A stretch of DNA of 21,709 nucleotides from Solirubrobacterales bacterium (GTDB lineage Bacteria > Actinomycetota > Thermoleophilia > Solirubrobacterales > Solirubrobacteraceae), in contig JAFMRN010000004.1 in assembly GCA_017354065.1 (NCBI GenBank), positions 1-21,709 on the forward strand, in the 5' to 3' direction. Below are positions 14,567 through 21,709 of the stretch, piece after piece. The translations under genes were made by a program, and so were the position numbers. Each line of letters begins with the position of its first letter. Within the stretch, counting starts at the first letter, position 1. The notes beneath the pieces were generated by a model. That model saw only the letters and a program-made list of their open reading frames with translations, made no database searches and was not told where the DNA came from.

Positions 14567-15724
14567 ATGCGCACAGTCCTGATCACATTGATCGCTCCCG
14601 AGCGGACCGTTGATCTTGTCGTCGACGCGGACACGCCGGTGTTCGATCTGCTGCCCCACTTGTTGTCGTCCGGGGGAGTGGCGGAGAAGGACGCCGACCC
14701 GGCGGCTTGGAACGTTGTGGTGATGGGCCGCCAGGTCATCCCGCCCGACCAAACGCTTGAACAAGCCGAGGTGCTGGACGGGGCGATCCTGGTCCTCCGG
14801 CGACAGGCTGCCCCAGATGCCTCCGCTGCCGCGGCCCCGGCGGCGGCTGCCGGTTCCCAGCCAAGGCGAGCCACCGGATCACCGGCAAATCGTGCACGTC
14901 AGCTTTTGCGCGGGCTGGGTCCCACAGATGAGGTGATCCGGTCGTTTCGTGCGCGGCGTTGTGTGACTGTCGCGGTGCTTTCACCCAAGGGGGGTGTCGG
15001 CAAGACCACGGTCGCGATTCTGCTCGGTGAGCTGTTCGCGAAGGTTCGCGGTAGGCCTGTGATCGCGCTGGACACCGATTCGGATTACGGGTCGCTCGGC
15101 CGGATTCAGCCCGCGCATTACGAGCCGGCCGGCAGCGGGGACGCTGACACCTTCGTACAGCTGAGCCAGACCGGTTTGACCTTCGCTGAGCTGGACCGGC
15201 GTGTGTGGAAGCTGCCAGCCGGTTTGCGGCTCGTACCCTCACCGCGTGATCCGGCCAGGGCCGCAAAGGTTGACCGGGCCGAGTATGCGCGGGTGATCGG
15301 CGGGCTGCAGCGGCTCTCTGAGATGCTGATTTTGGACTGTGGTACCGGTTTGGGGCAGCCGGGCGCGCAGGCGGCTGTGCTGGCGAGTGATTTGCTCGTG
15401 TTGGTGAGCGACGCTACGGGCCCGTCGACGCGGTTGGCGGCCGATGCTGCGGAGCTGCTCGCGCGCGCCGGGCGACCGTTGCTTGTGGTGATCAACCGGA
15501 CGGGTCGCCATGACGATGATCCGCCACTGGCGATCGACGGTCGCTTTCCGATAGCGCGGGCGCTGGTGTCGCTGCCTGAGGGGCCTGGAATCGCCCAAGC
15601 ACTGGCCGGCGGCCTTGAGCTTGATTCGCTTAGCCGGCCGGCTAGGACGGCGGCCGGCGAGTTTGGCGCCGTCCTCTCGCGCGTGTTGGCGGAGACACGG
15701 ATCGATGCAGAGGAGCCCCGTTAG
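14567..15724 (+). CDS. Ubiquitin-like (EccD/YukD) domain fused to a MinD/ParA-type ATPase, type VII secretion
   Basis: This 385-residue soluble protein has two domains. Residues 1-80 (TVLITLIAPERTVDLVVDAD, FDLLPHLLSS, VLDGAILVLRR) have the pattern of the ubiquitin-like domain of EccD and YukD/EsaB. An Ala/Pro-rich linker (about 81-105) follows. A MinD/ParA/EspI-like ATPase runs from about 130, with deviant Walker A SPKGGVGKTT (signature K141), switch I-like DTDSDYGSLG and Walker B LILDCG (D257). No membrane segment is present, unlike EccD. It opens the type VII gene run and may form an ATP-dependent dimer that contacts the secretion machine. The start is the ATG at 14567; no clear ribosome site is seen. 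Confidence 0.75.
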   Translation: MRTVLITLIAPERTVDLVVDADTPVFDLLPHLLSSGGVAEKDADPAAWNVVVMGRQVIPPDQTLEQAEVLDGAILVLRRQAAPDASAAAAPAAAAGSQPRRATGSPANRARQLLRGLGPTDEVIRSFRARRCVTVAVLSPKGGVGKTTVAILLGELFAKVRGRPVIALDTDSDYGSLGRIQPAHYEPAGSGDADTFVQLSQTGLTFAELDRRVWKLPAGLRLVPSPRDPARAAKVDRAEYARVIGGLQRLSEMLILDCGTGLGQPGAQAAVLASDLLVLVSDATGPSTRLAADAAELLARAGRPLLVVINRTGRHDDDPPLAIDGRFPIARALVSLPEGPGIAQALAGGLELDSLSRPARTAAGEFGAVLSRVLAETRIDAEEPR

Positions 15725-15727
15725 CGC

Positions 15728-15757
15728 TTGTGATGTCGAAGGTGTGACTGTTACAGT
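15728..15757 (+). promoter_or_regulatory. Possible internal promoter between the two MinD-like genes
   Basis: The 116-base gap before the second ATPase contains TTGTGA (15728-15733), an 18-base spacer, and TACAGT (15752-15757), a fair match to -35 and -10 boxes. Nothing else was recognised in this gap. Confidence 0.3.
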
Positions 15758-15840
15758 GCGGCTTCTGGTGACGGGCGGGGCCGACCGCACCGGGTGGTCG
15801 ATGCTGTGTCGCGGAGCGGCACGTTCAGGGAGTGGGGCGC

Positions 15841-16959
15841 ATGCCAACGGATGGTGGGGATGACAACGTGGGATCTGCTCGTCGAACCGGTGAGGTTGAG
15901 GCTGACCTGCGTGAGGTGTTGAGCGCCGGCGGCGCTCCGCCACCACGTTCGATCTCTCCGACCTTGCTGCCGCCGACTCGGCCTCGCCAGGTGCCTGAGT
16001 CCGGCGGTGCACAGCCGCCTGCGGCCGGTGCGGCTGATGCTCCGCGCTCCGATGCCGCCGATGGTGCGGTCGCGGCACCGTCGCCTGGTATCGGGGTTCG
16101 GTTCGAGAGTTGGTTTAGGAACCTGGTCACGAACCCGCTCCGGCGCGAGGAGGAGCGGCTGACTGATGAGTTGGAGATGCTCCGGGTACGGGGGCTCAGG
16201 CAAGGTGTGACCGTCGCGGTTTCATCAATCAGGGGCGGTGTCGGGAAGACCACCGTGACCCTCGCGCTGGCAGACGTGCTGGCTGACTCCTTGCGCTGCG
16301 GCGTGGTTGTAGTCGATGCCGATCTGGAGTGGGGAACTGCGGCTGACAGCGTTCCCGATTACGGACGCCGTCGCCCTACTTGGATCGACCTGTTGGGTGA
16401 TGTCGATCAGATCCGTTCTCCCACTGACCTAGCGCCCTATCTGTTGTCGCTGTCCCACGGCGTGCAGCTGCTGCCCGGCCCTGCGGATCCGACGCAGAGT
16501 GAGAATCTGGATACGCGAGAGCTCAGCGGGTTGCTGGAGCTGTTGGGTCGCTTCTTCCCGATCGTTCTCTTGGACCTCTCGCCGGGCAGCGGGCTCACGG
16601 GCACCCTTCCCGAGTGGGCGTTCAGCTCGGCTGATGAGATCGTCGCGGTCTCTACCCCTACGGTGGGCGCGTTACGGCGTGCCAGCCGGCTGCTCGAGCA
16701 TCTTGACGAGGCCCATCCGGGTGTGCCTGTGACGCTGGCTTTGAACATGGTCCCCAAGCGTCCCGATGCGACGGTCACGCAGGTGACCGAGCTAGCCCGT
16801 GACGTTCACGGTCAGCGGCGTTACGCCGCGATCCCTCAGGATGACGGGCTGCTGCGTGCGCTGAACGCCGGGGGGCTGGATGTCTCTGAGCTTGACCAGG
16901 GCACACGGGTCGCACTGAAGGAAATGACCGTGGGCCTCGCACAAGAGTGGGTCCGATGA
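15841..16959 (+). CDS. EspI-like MinD/ParA-type ATPase of type VII secretion, arginine at the signature lysine
   Basis: This protein is 372 residues from the ATG at 15841, which has AGGGAG 8 bases upstream (a GTG at 15832 would add 3). Residues 1-85 are Pro/Ala/Gly-rich and probably disordered. A charged helical stretch (FESWFRNLVTNPLRREEERL) like the one before the ATPase domain of mycobacterial EspI follows. The ATPase has Walker A IRGGVGKTT, where the family's signature lysine is R131 but the P-loop K136 is kept, then VVDADLEWGT and Walker B VLLDLSPG (D245). EspI-type proteins modulate ESX secretion in response to ATP. The altered residue may favour pairing with the preceding ATPase. The WXG100 gene follows after 67 bases. 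Confidence 0.75.
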   Translation: MPTDGGDDNVGSARRTGEVEADLREVLSAGGAPPPRSISPTLLPPTRPRQVPESGGAQPPAAGAADAPRSDAADGAVAAPSPGIGVRFESWFRNLVTNPLRREEERLTDELEMLRVRGLRQGVTVAVSSIRGGVGKTTVTLALADVLADSLRCGVVVVDADLEWGTAADSVPDYGRRRPTWIDLLGDVDQIRSPTDLAPYLLSLSHGVQLLPGPADPTQSENLDTRELSGLLELLGRFFPIVLLDLSPGSGLTGTLPEWAFSSADEIVAVSTPTVGALRRASRLLEHLDEAHPGVPVTLALNMVPKRPDATVTQVTELARDVHGQRRYAAIPQDDGLLRALNAGGLDVSELDQGTRVALKEMTVGLAQEWVR

Positions 16960-17026
16960 GGTCGCACTCGTACAGAAAGTCGTTCCGAAAGAAACACGAC
17001 GTTCCAACTAGGAAAGGACAGAAGAC

Positions 17027-17314
17027 ATGCCACAGATCATGGTTGTTCCCGAGGCAGTGCAGCAGGCGGGCGCGCGGATCATGACGCTCTCCAGCGAGGT
17101 TGAGGGTCTGATCAACCAGCTCCAGCAGACTGCGGTGGGAGTGCAGTCTGAGTGGAAGGGGCAGGCGAACAGCGCGTTTGAGAGCGCTATGGCGGACTGG
17201 CACGCCGCGGCGGTGAAGATCCAGGAGGCCTCCAACCAAATCGGTCAGGCGACCCGTCAGTCCGGTGGCAACTACGCCGATACAGAGGCGACTAACACGT
17301 CGATGTACGGCTGA
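17027..17314 (+). CDS. WXG100 family protein (EsxA-like)
   Basis: This 95-residue helical hairpin protein has the turn motif W43-K44-G45 (QSEWKGQANSAF) and a C-terminal secretion signal YxxxE (Y83, E87 in YADTE). These are the two features of substrates recognised by EccC. It would be secreted as a dimer and may itself be part of the machine. An A/G-rich leader with GGAAAGGA precedes the ATG, giving strong translation. The EccC gene starts 12 bases after the stop. Only one canonical WXG protein is present, so it may homodimerise or pair with the small protein encoded after EccC. Confidence 0.9.
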   Translation: MPQIMVVPEAVQQAGARIMTLSSEVEGLINQLQQTAVGVQSEWKGQANSAFESAMADWHAAAVKIQEASNQIGQATRQSGGNYADTEATNTSMYG

Positions 17315-17326
17315 TCAGTCGGGCTG

Positions 17327-20300
17327 ATGGCTGGCGCCGGTTCATTTCACCGTCCCCCGCGGTCTTTTCCGCCGGCGCTGCCGACGGACAAGCTGGCGAT
17401 TGCGCCACCCCCGACTCTGACCCAGAAGATCGGCGGCTGGTCACAGCTGCTGGTGACGATATGTGGTGCGCTGGGCATGGCGGCGTTCGCGTTCATCATG
17501 CCCAGCAAAACCTTCCTGATCGTGATGGGCGTCTTCGTCGGTCTGATGGTTCTCTCAGCCGTTGTGATGCAGGTCTCCCAGCGTCGTGCTGGGAAGCAGT
17601 CCGCCCGTCATAAGCGCAAGCTCTACCGCCAGTACCTTGATGATCGGGCCGAACAGCTTGAGGGGTTTCGCCAGCGCCAGCACGAGCTGGATGAGCGCCT
17701 CTATCCCGAGCCCGCGCGCTTTGCTGCGTTAGCGGCGAACAAGCGGATTTTGTGGGAGCGACGCCCAGGCGACGCTGACTTCCTTGCCTTCCGGGTCGGA
17801 ACCGCGACGGTGCCCCTGGCGGTGGACTTGACACTGGAGTTGTCGGATGACCCGCTCGTGGAGTACGAGCCGGACCTTCTGGCCGATGCCAAGGCCCTTC
17901 GGGACAACTACGCGACGGTGGCCGGATTGTCAGTGGTCGAAAGCTTCGATCAGGCCTCGGTCGTGACCCTGACGGGCTCCCGCGACCAGACCACGGGGCT
18001 GGCACGGTCGTTGATCGCTCAGGCAGCGTTGTTCAGAGCCCCGTCAGAGATGCGCGTGATGTGCTCCTTCCCCGCGGATTCACGTGAGGAGTGGGGTTGG
18101 CTCAAATGGCTCCCTCACGTCCGTGCCGGACGCCGTGCCGCCACAGCAGAAACCGCCAAGCCCACACTGATGATCGCATCCAACTTGGGGAACCTGGAGC
18201 AGCTGTTGGAAGAGCACGTCAAACCTCGTCTGGAGCAACAACGCCGGATCGAAGCGTCATCAGGCGACGTCGATGACGTCGACGTAGACGCGCCGGAGCT
18301 GTTGCTCGTCCTCGACGGTTATGACGCCGGCGGTGAGGTCGCGAAGCTGACCTTGATTCGTGAGATCGCGCGACACGGAGCGGAGCTGAAAGTTCGCATG
18401 ATCTGTTTGGTCGGGCCCGGTTCCGCGGAACCGCCTGAGGCGGATTTGCGGATCGTCGCCGACGAGCTGTCCGGCCGGGACGTGGTCGAGCGAACGGGTG
18501 CCGCCGGCCATCGGATCGAAGAGATGACCATTGACCGGCTTTCGGCCGACAACGCGGACCGGCTTGCCCGTCAGCTTGCACCGTTGCAACTTGAGGAAGG
18601 TGACGGCGCGATTGATCTCGCGGCTGACGTGCGGCTCAGTTCGCTGCTTGAACCACCGCCGGGGGACCTGTGCGCAGCTATCGGCCTGAGCGAATCCGGG
18701 GAACGCCTCACATTGGATCTGAAACAGGCCGCTGACGGCGGCATGGGGCCTCACGGGCTGCTCGTCGGCGCGACCGGCTCAGGCAAGAGCGAGCTACTCC
18801 GAACCCTTGTCGCCAGCCTTGCCACGGGTCACAGCCCGGAAGAGCTGGCCTTCGTGTTTGTCGACTTCAAAGGCGGTGCCGCGTTTGCCGAGCTAGCTGC
18901 TCTGCCGCACGCGGCTGGCTTGATCACCAACCTGCAGGACGACCTGACGCTGATAGATCGCATGTACGCCGCGTTGTTTGGCGAGATCGAGCGCCGTCAA
19001 CAGACCCTGAGGGAAGCCGGCAACATCGACGATCTCACCAGCTATCGCGCCCTCCGAGCGAGCCGGCCGGACCTGGCGCCGCTGCCGAACCTGGTCGTGA
19101 TCGTCGACGAGTTCAGCGAGCTGCTGGCGAACCGTCCCGAGTTCATTGACCTGTTCCTGACGATCGGTCGTGTCGGACGCAGCCTCGGGATTCACCTGCT
19201 GCTCTCCAGCCAGCGCCTCGAAGAGGGCCGGCTGAAGGGCCTCGAAGGTCATCTCCGCTACCGCATCTCACTGCGAACCTACTCGGCAGCAGAGAGCAAG
19301 CAGGTGCTCGGCACCCCCGACGCATACCTGCTTCCCCCGTATCCGGGCGCCGGGTATCTCAGCGTTGACACCGACATCTACCAGCGCTTCAAAACGGCGC
19401 TCGTGACCGTCTCCAAGGACAGCCACAGCCCCGCCGGGAACCTCAACTACGTCGACAACTTCAGCGGCACGCTCGGCGGAGCCCAGAAAATCCCGCTCAC
19501 GCCCCCGGGGGAGTCTTCCGGCCCGACCGATCTCACCGCGTTGGTCCAAGCTGCCGTGGAGCGCAACCGCGACATCGCGGTCCATCAGGTGTGGCTGCCG
19601 CCGCTGCCGGCGGCGCTCGGGCTGCGGCGCGTGCTCGGTGACCGCCAGCACGCCGACACGGCTGGACCGCTAAACGTGGTCCTCGGACTGTTGGATCTAC
19701 CGACCGAGCAGCGCCAGGAGCCGTTCCGGCTCGACCTGTCCGGCGCCGGCGGGCACGTCGCCGTCGTTGGCGCTCCGCAGTCCGGCAAGAGCAATCTGCT
19801 GCGGACGCTACTCACGTCCCTGTTGATCCGCAGCACTCCGGATCAGCTGCACGCCTATGTGCTGGACTTCGGCGGTGGTGTGCTCGCCAGCCTGGAGCAG
19901 GCCCCGCATATCGGGTTGGTCGCCGGAAAGAGCGACTCAGAGAAGGTAGTTACCGCCGTTCACCAGGTGCACTCCATGCTTGGCGAGCGTGAGCTGCGCT
20001 ATCGCGAACTCGGTCTGGACTCGATCAGCGAAGCGCGGCAGCGTGCCTCCGAGCTTGGTCCTGAGCTCGCCGCTGACGTGCTGCTCGTGATCGACAACTG
20101 GGGCGGTCTGCTGGCCGAGCATGAGGACTTGACTGATCCGCTCGCGGAGATCGCTGCAGCCGGACTGCATCACGGCATTCACCTGATAGTGACCGCCGGG
20201 CGTTGGGCAGAACTGCGACCGAACATCCGTGAGGCGTTCGGCTCGCGTCTCGAGCTGCGCCTCAACGATGTGATGGACTCGGATTTTGGACGTCGCGTCG

Positions 20301-21256
20301 CTGAGCTGGTCCCGACGGGCATCCCGGGCCGTGGTGTGACCCCGGACGGCAAGCTCTTCCAGGTCGCGCTGGGCCGTGTGGATGACGTTGAGAGCGCCCA
20401 GGGTCTCGGCAGCGCGTCAAGCCGGCTTGCCGCCGAGCTAGCGGAGGTCTGGGACGGGTCCGCGGCGCCGCCTGTACGCGTTCTGCCAGAGCACCTGCCG
20501 CTGGCGACGGTCAACAGCGTTGATGAACTCCCGGTCCTAGGCATAGCGGAAATGAGCCTCGCCCCGGTCCCGCTGGATCTGACCGGTGAGGACCAGCACC
20601 TGCTCGTGCTCGGCGACCCAGGATCAGGACGAACCGAGCTGCTGCGCACCGTCGCACACCTGATCGCCGCTCATCACCCGGACGCGACCGTGGAGGTGGT
20701 CGACTTTCGTCGCGCACTGAGCGACCTGACCGCCCTCCCGGTCGAGACAAGGATCCTGAGCCGTCCACCACAAGTTCTTGAAATGGCCCAGCAGCTGCGC
20801 GAGCTCTGCAAACAACGACTCACCTCCTCCGAGGAGGCCATTAGCGACCGGCACAACCCCTGGCCGCCCGTGTTCGTGCTCGTCGATGACTATGACCTGG
20901 TCGGCGGCATGACAGAGAACCCGCTTGCCGGGCTTGCGGACGTGATCTTCCAAGGACGCGACGCGAACATTCACGTTGTGCTCACGCGCGCTGCGACCGG
21001 CATGGTCCGCGCGACATACGACCAGCTCCTCTCGCGCCTGCTTGAACTCGGGATCCCCGCAATCCTGTTGTCTGGCGATCCGGCCGAGGGTCCGCTGGTA
21101 CGCGGCCAGCGAGCCCAACCGTTCCCGCCTGGACGCGGCCGGCTACTCAGGCGCCGTCAGGCACCGACGGTGATCCAGTGCGCGTTGGCCGGTGCGAGCG
21201 GCAATGACTTGATTGAGACCCCAGTAAGCAGCACGACGCAAGGAGGCCCACGGTGA
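17327..21256 (+). CDS. eccC: Type VII secretion motor EccC, FtsK/SpoIIIE-type with three ATPase domains
   Basis: This 1309-residue membrane-anchored motor has two hydrophobic segments at about 45-85 and no N-terminal FHA domains, so it is EccC rather than EssC type. ATPase 1 has Walker A GATGSGKSE (K487) and Walker B VIVDEF (D594, E595). ATPase 2 has GAPQSGKSN (K821) and a Walker B with D923-N924. ATPase 3 has GDPGSGRTE, where arginine R1102 replaces the P-loop lysine, and VDDYD (D1187). Thus only the first domain has a full catalytic set, in line with the family, where the first domain does most of the work and the others bind substrate signals. The gene is continuous, without FtsK-type gamma domain. 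The eccCa/eccCb split seen in ESX-1 is absent. Confidence 0.93.
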   Translation: MAGAGSFHRPPRSFPPALPTDKLAIAPPPTLTQKIGGWSQLLVTICGALGMAAFAFIMPSKTFLIVMGVFVGLMVLSAVVMQVSQRRAGKQSARHKRKLYRQYLDDRAEQLEGFRQRQHELDERLYPEPARFAALAANKRILWERRPGDADFLAFRVGTATVPLAVDLTLELSDDPLVEYEPDLLADAKALRDNYATVAGLSVVESFDQASVVTLTGSRDQTTGLARSLIAQAALFRAPSEMRVMCSFPADSREEWGWLKWLPHVRAGRRAATAETAKPTLMIASNLGNLEQLLEEHVKPRLEQQRRIEASSGDVDDVDVDAPELLLVLDGYDAGGEVAKLTLIREIARHGAELKVRMICLVGPGSAEPPEADLRIVADELSGRDVVERTGAAGHRIEEMTIDRLSADNADRLARQLAPLQLEEGDGAIDLAADVRLSSLLEPPPGDLCAAIGLSESGERLTLDLKQAADGGMGPHGLLVGATGSGKSELLRTLVASLATGHSPEELAFVFVDFKGGAAFAELAALPHAAGLITNLQDDLTLIDRMYAALFGEIERRQQTLREAGNIDDLTSYRALRASRPDLAPLPNLVVIVDEFSELLANRPEFIDLFLTIGRVGRSLGIHLLLSSQRLEEGRLKGLEGHLRYRISLRTYSAAESKQVLGTPDAYLLPPYPGAGYLSVDTDIYQRFKTALVTVSKDSHSPAGNLNYVDNFSGTLGGAQKIPLTPPGESSGPTDLTALVQAAVERNRDIAVHQVWLPPLPAALGLRRVLGDRQHADTAGPLNVVLGLLDLPTEQRQEPFRLDLSGAGGHVAVVGAPQSGKSNLLRTLLTSLLIRSTPDQLHAYVLDFGGGVLASLEQAPHIGLVAGKSDSEKVVTAVHQVHSMLGERELRYRELGLDSISEARQRASELGPELAADVLLVIDNWGGLLAEHEDLTDPLAEIAAAGLHHGIHLIVTAGRWAELRPNIREAFGSRLELRLNDVMDSDFGRRVAELVPTGIPGRGVTPDGKLFQVALGRVDDVESAQGLGSASSRLAAELAEVWDGSAAPPVRVLPEHLPLATVNSVDELPVLGIAEMSLAPVPLDLTGEDQHLLVLGDPGSGRTELLRTVAHLIAAHHPDATVEVVDFRRALSDLTALPVETRILSRPPQVLEMAQQLRELCKQRLTSSEEAISDRHNPWPPVFVLVDDYDLVGGMTENPLAGLADVIFQGRDANIHVVLTRAATGMVRATYDQLLSRLLELGIPAILLSGDPAEGPLVRGQRAQPFPPGRGRLLRRRQAPTVIQCALAGASGNDLIETPVSSTTQGGPR

Positions 21257-21294
21257 ACTGTCCACCACTACTGCGCTGGATTGGAGGAGGCTGA
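21253..21294 (+). CDS. 13-codon micro-ORF bridging eccC and the next secretion gene
   Basis: A GTG overlaps the eccC stop as GTGA and has a strong AAGGAGG 7 bases upstream. The 13 codons (VNCPPLLRWIGGG) end in a TGA that overlaps the next ATG as TGATG. The geometry is exact at both ends, so it may be a translational relay rather than a functional peptide. It could also be a chance frame between two ribosome sites. Confidence 0.35.
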   Translation: MNCPPLLRWIGGG

Positions 21295-21563
21295 TGTCCG
21301 AGGTTCAGGTAACACCATCAGCGCTGTTCACAGCGGCCGGACAGATCGGTTCCGCTACGAATGGACAAACCACGCGGTTGTCCGATCCGGGCGCGGCCGC
21401 GGGGACACCAGCAGCAGGCGCCTGGGAAGCATTTTGTAATGACGCGGCCAAGGTGCTGGCGAGTTCTGGTCAGGCTGGCAGTGATCTGGCGAACGTGTTG
21501 AAACAGACTGGGGAGAACTATCAGCTTGCTGATCAGGCATCCGCGGCGAGCTTTGGGTCGTAG
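21294..21563 (+). CDS. Small type VII secretion substrate, EspC/WXG100-like without WXG
   Basis: This 89-residue protein is predicted to be mostly helical. It starts SEVQVTPSALFTAAGQIGSA, as in EspC-like ESX-associated proteins (xxVxPxxLxxxAxxl). The centre has AWEAFCNDA instead of WXG. Near the C-terminus Y77 to D81 (YQLAD) gives the YxxxD secretion signal. A GGAGGAGG ribosome site lies 3-4 bases before the ATG at 21294. It may pair with the upstream WXG100 protein to make a heterodimeric substrate carrying one signal per partner; this pairing is inference. Confidence 0.7.
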   Translation: MSEVQVTPSALFTAAGQIGSATNGQTTRLSDPGAAAGTPAAGAWEAFCNDAAKVLASSGQAGSDLANVLKQTGENYQLADQASAASFGS

Positions 21564-21566
21564 ACG

Positions 21567-21709
21567 ATGAGCTGGGCATCGATATACAGCCAGGTGCCGT
21601 CGATGAACGGTGGTACCGGCCCGCTTGCCGGGCTGACGTCCGGATTGGAGATGCCGCTTGGGAATCCTGGTGCGCTGTCGGCCGCGGCTGGCGAGAGTCG
21701 TGCTTGTGC
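21567..21709 (+). CDS. Start of an unidentified gene in the type VII operon (partial)
   Basis: An ATG at 21567, 3 bases after the previous stop, opens a frame that runs off the window (47 codons). It begins MSWASIYSQVPSMNGGTGPL and is rich in Gly, Ala, Ser and Pro, with no motif recognised. By position it is probably another secreted protein or a machine component. The tight spacing supports co-translation with the preceding gene. Confidence 0.5.
   Translation, partial: MSWASIYSQVPSMNGGTGPLAGLTSGLEMPLGNPGALSAAAGESRAC

Noticed and set aside
15239..16078. Minus-strand frame of 279 codons antisense to the two MinD-like genes
   Set aside because: It spans parts of both ATPase genes and their gap, has Arg/His/Pro-rich composition and no motif.
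20083..20100. Asp-Asn at the Walker B of EccC domain 2 as a special defect
   Set aside because: Degenerate second and third ATPase domains are usual in EccC proteins, so by itself this is not unusual.
1..21709. CRISPR array, tRNA, rRNA or insertion sequence
   Set aside because: No regularly spaced direct repeats, cloverleaf-like segments, ribosomal RNA or transposase-like proteins were seen by eye on either strand.

Overview
The window is GC-rich, gene-dense chromosomal DNA. It carries GTG/TTG starts, 4-bp ATGA and TGATG gene overlaps, several promoters that seem to lie directly on the start codon (leaderless-type), and a type VII (WXG100/EccC) secretion locus. Together these point to Actinomycetota. 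The gene mix would suit a Thermoleophilia/Solirubrobacterales-like organism, but that is a guess. No rRNA, tRNA, insertion sequence, phage or CRISPR was seen.

Layout. 1-4.1 kb: a GT2 glycosyltransferase closed by a strong hairpin, a MetE-C-terminal-domain methyltransferase whose 3' end looks frameshifted, and an opposing two-gene operon (cyclopropane-synthase-type methyltransferase plus DHA1 efflux permease). 4.2-7.8 kb: a DUF3995 membrane protein, an NADP-binding saccharopine-dehydrogenase-like reductase, an MFS exporter, and a divergent MarR regulator that shares an operator-like repeat with the exporter. 7.8-12.1 kb: a sulfonate-sulfur module, with ssuC-ssuB-ssuA (permease, ATPase, lipoprotein) on the plus strand and an ssuD-like FMNH2 monooxygenase on the minus strand. 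Between them lies a decayed toxin-antitoxin module: a CcdA/MazE-like antitoxin with its palindromic operator and a frame-broken MazF/PemK-like remnant. 12.1-14.5 kb: a compact operon of VOC protein, nucleotidyltransferase, RNase HI and YaaA. 14.5-21.7 kb: the type VII secretion locus, running off the right edge.

The type VII locus is the most distinctive region. Its order is: an EccD/YukD-like ubiquitin fold fused to a MinD/ParA ATPase; a second MinD-like (EspI-like) ATPase whose signature lysine is arginine; a canonical WXG100 protein; a 1309-residue three-ATPase EccC; a 13-codon micro-ORF that exactly bridges to the next gene; an EspC-like small substrate lacking WXG; and the start of another gene. 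No EccB, EccE, mycosin or full-length membrane EccD lies in the window. The ubiquitin domain normally found on the EccD membrane channel therefore appears here on a soluble ATPase. This looks like a variant type VII system in which paired MinD-type ATPases may position or energise the EccC motor. That role is inference; the domain architecture is read directly from the sequence.

Regulation visible in the sequence: operator-like inverted repeats occur in front of the reductase, the MFS/MarR pair, the ssu operon, the antitoxin and ssuD, and hairpin terminators follow the GT2, ssuA and yaaA genes.
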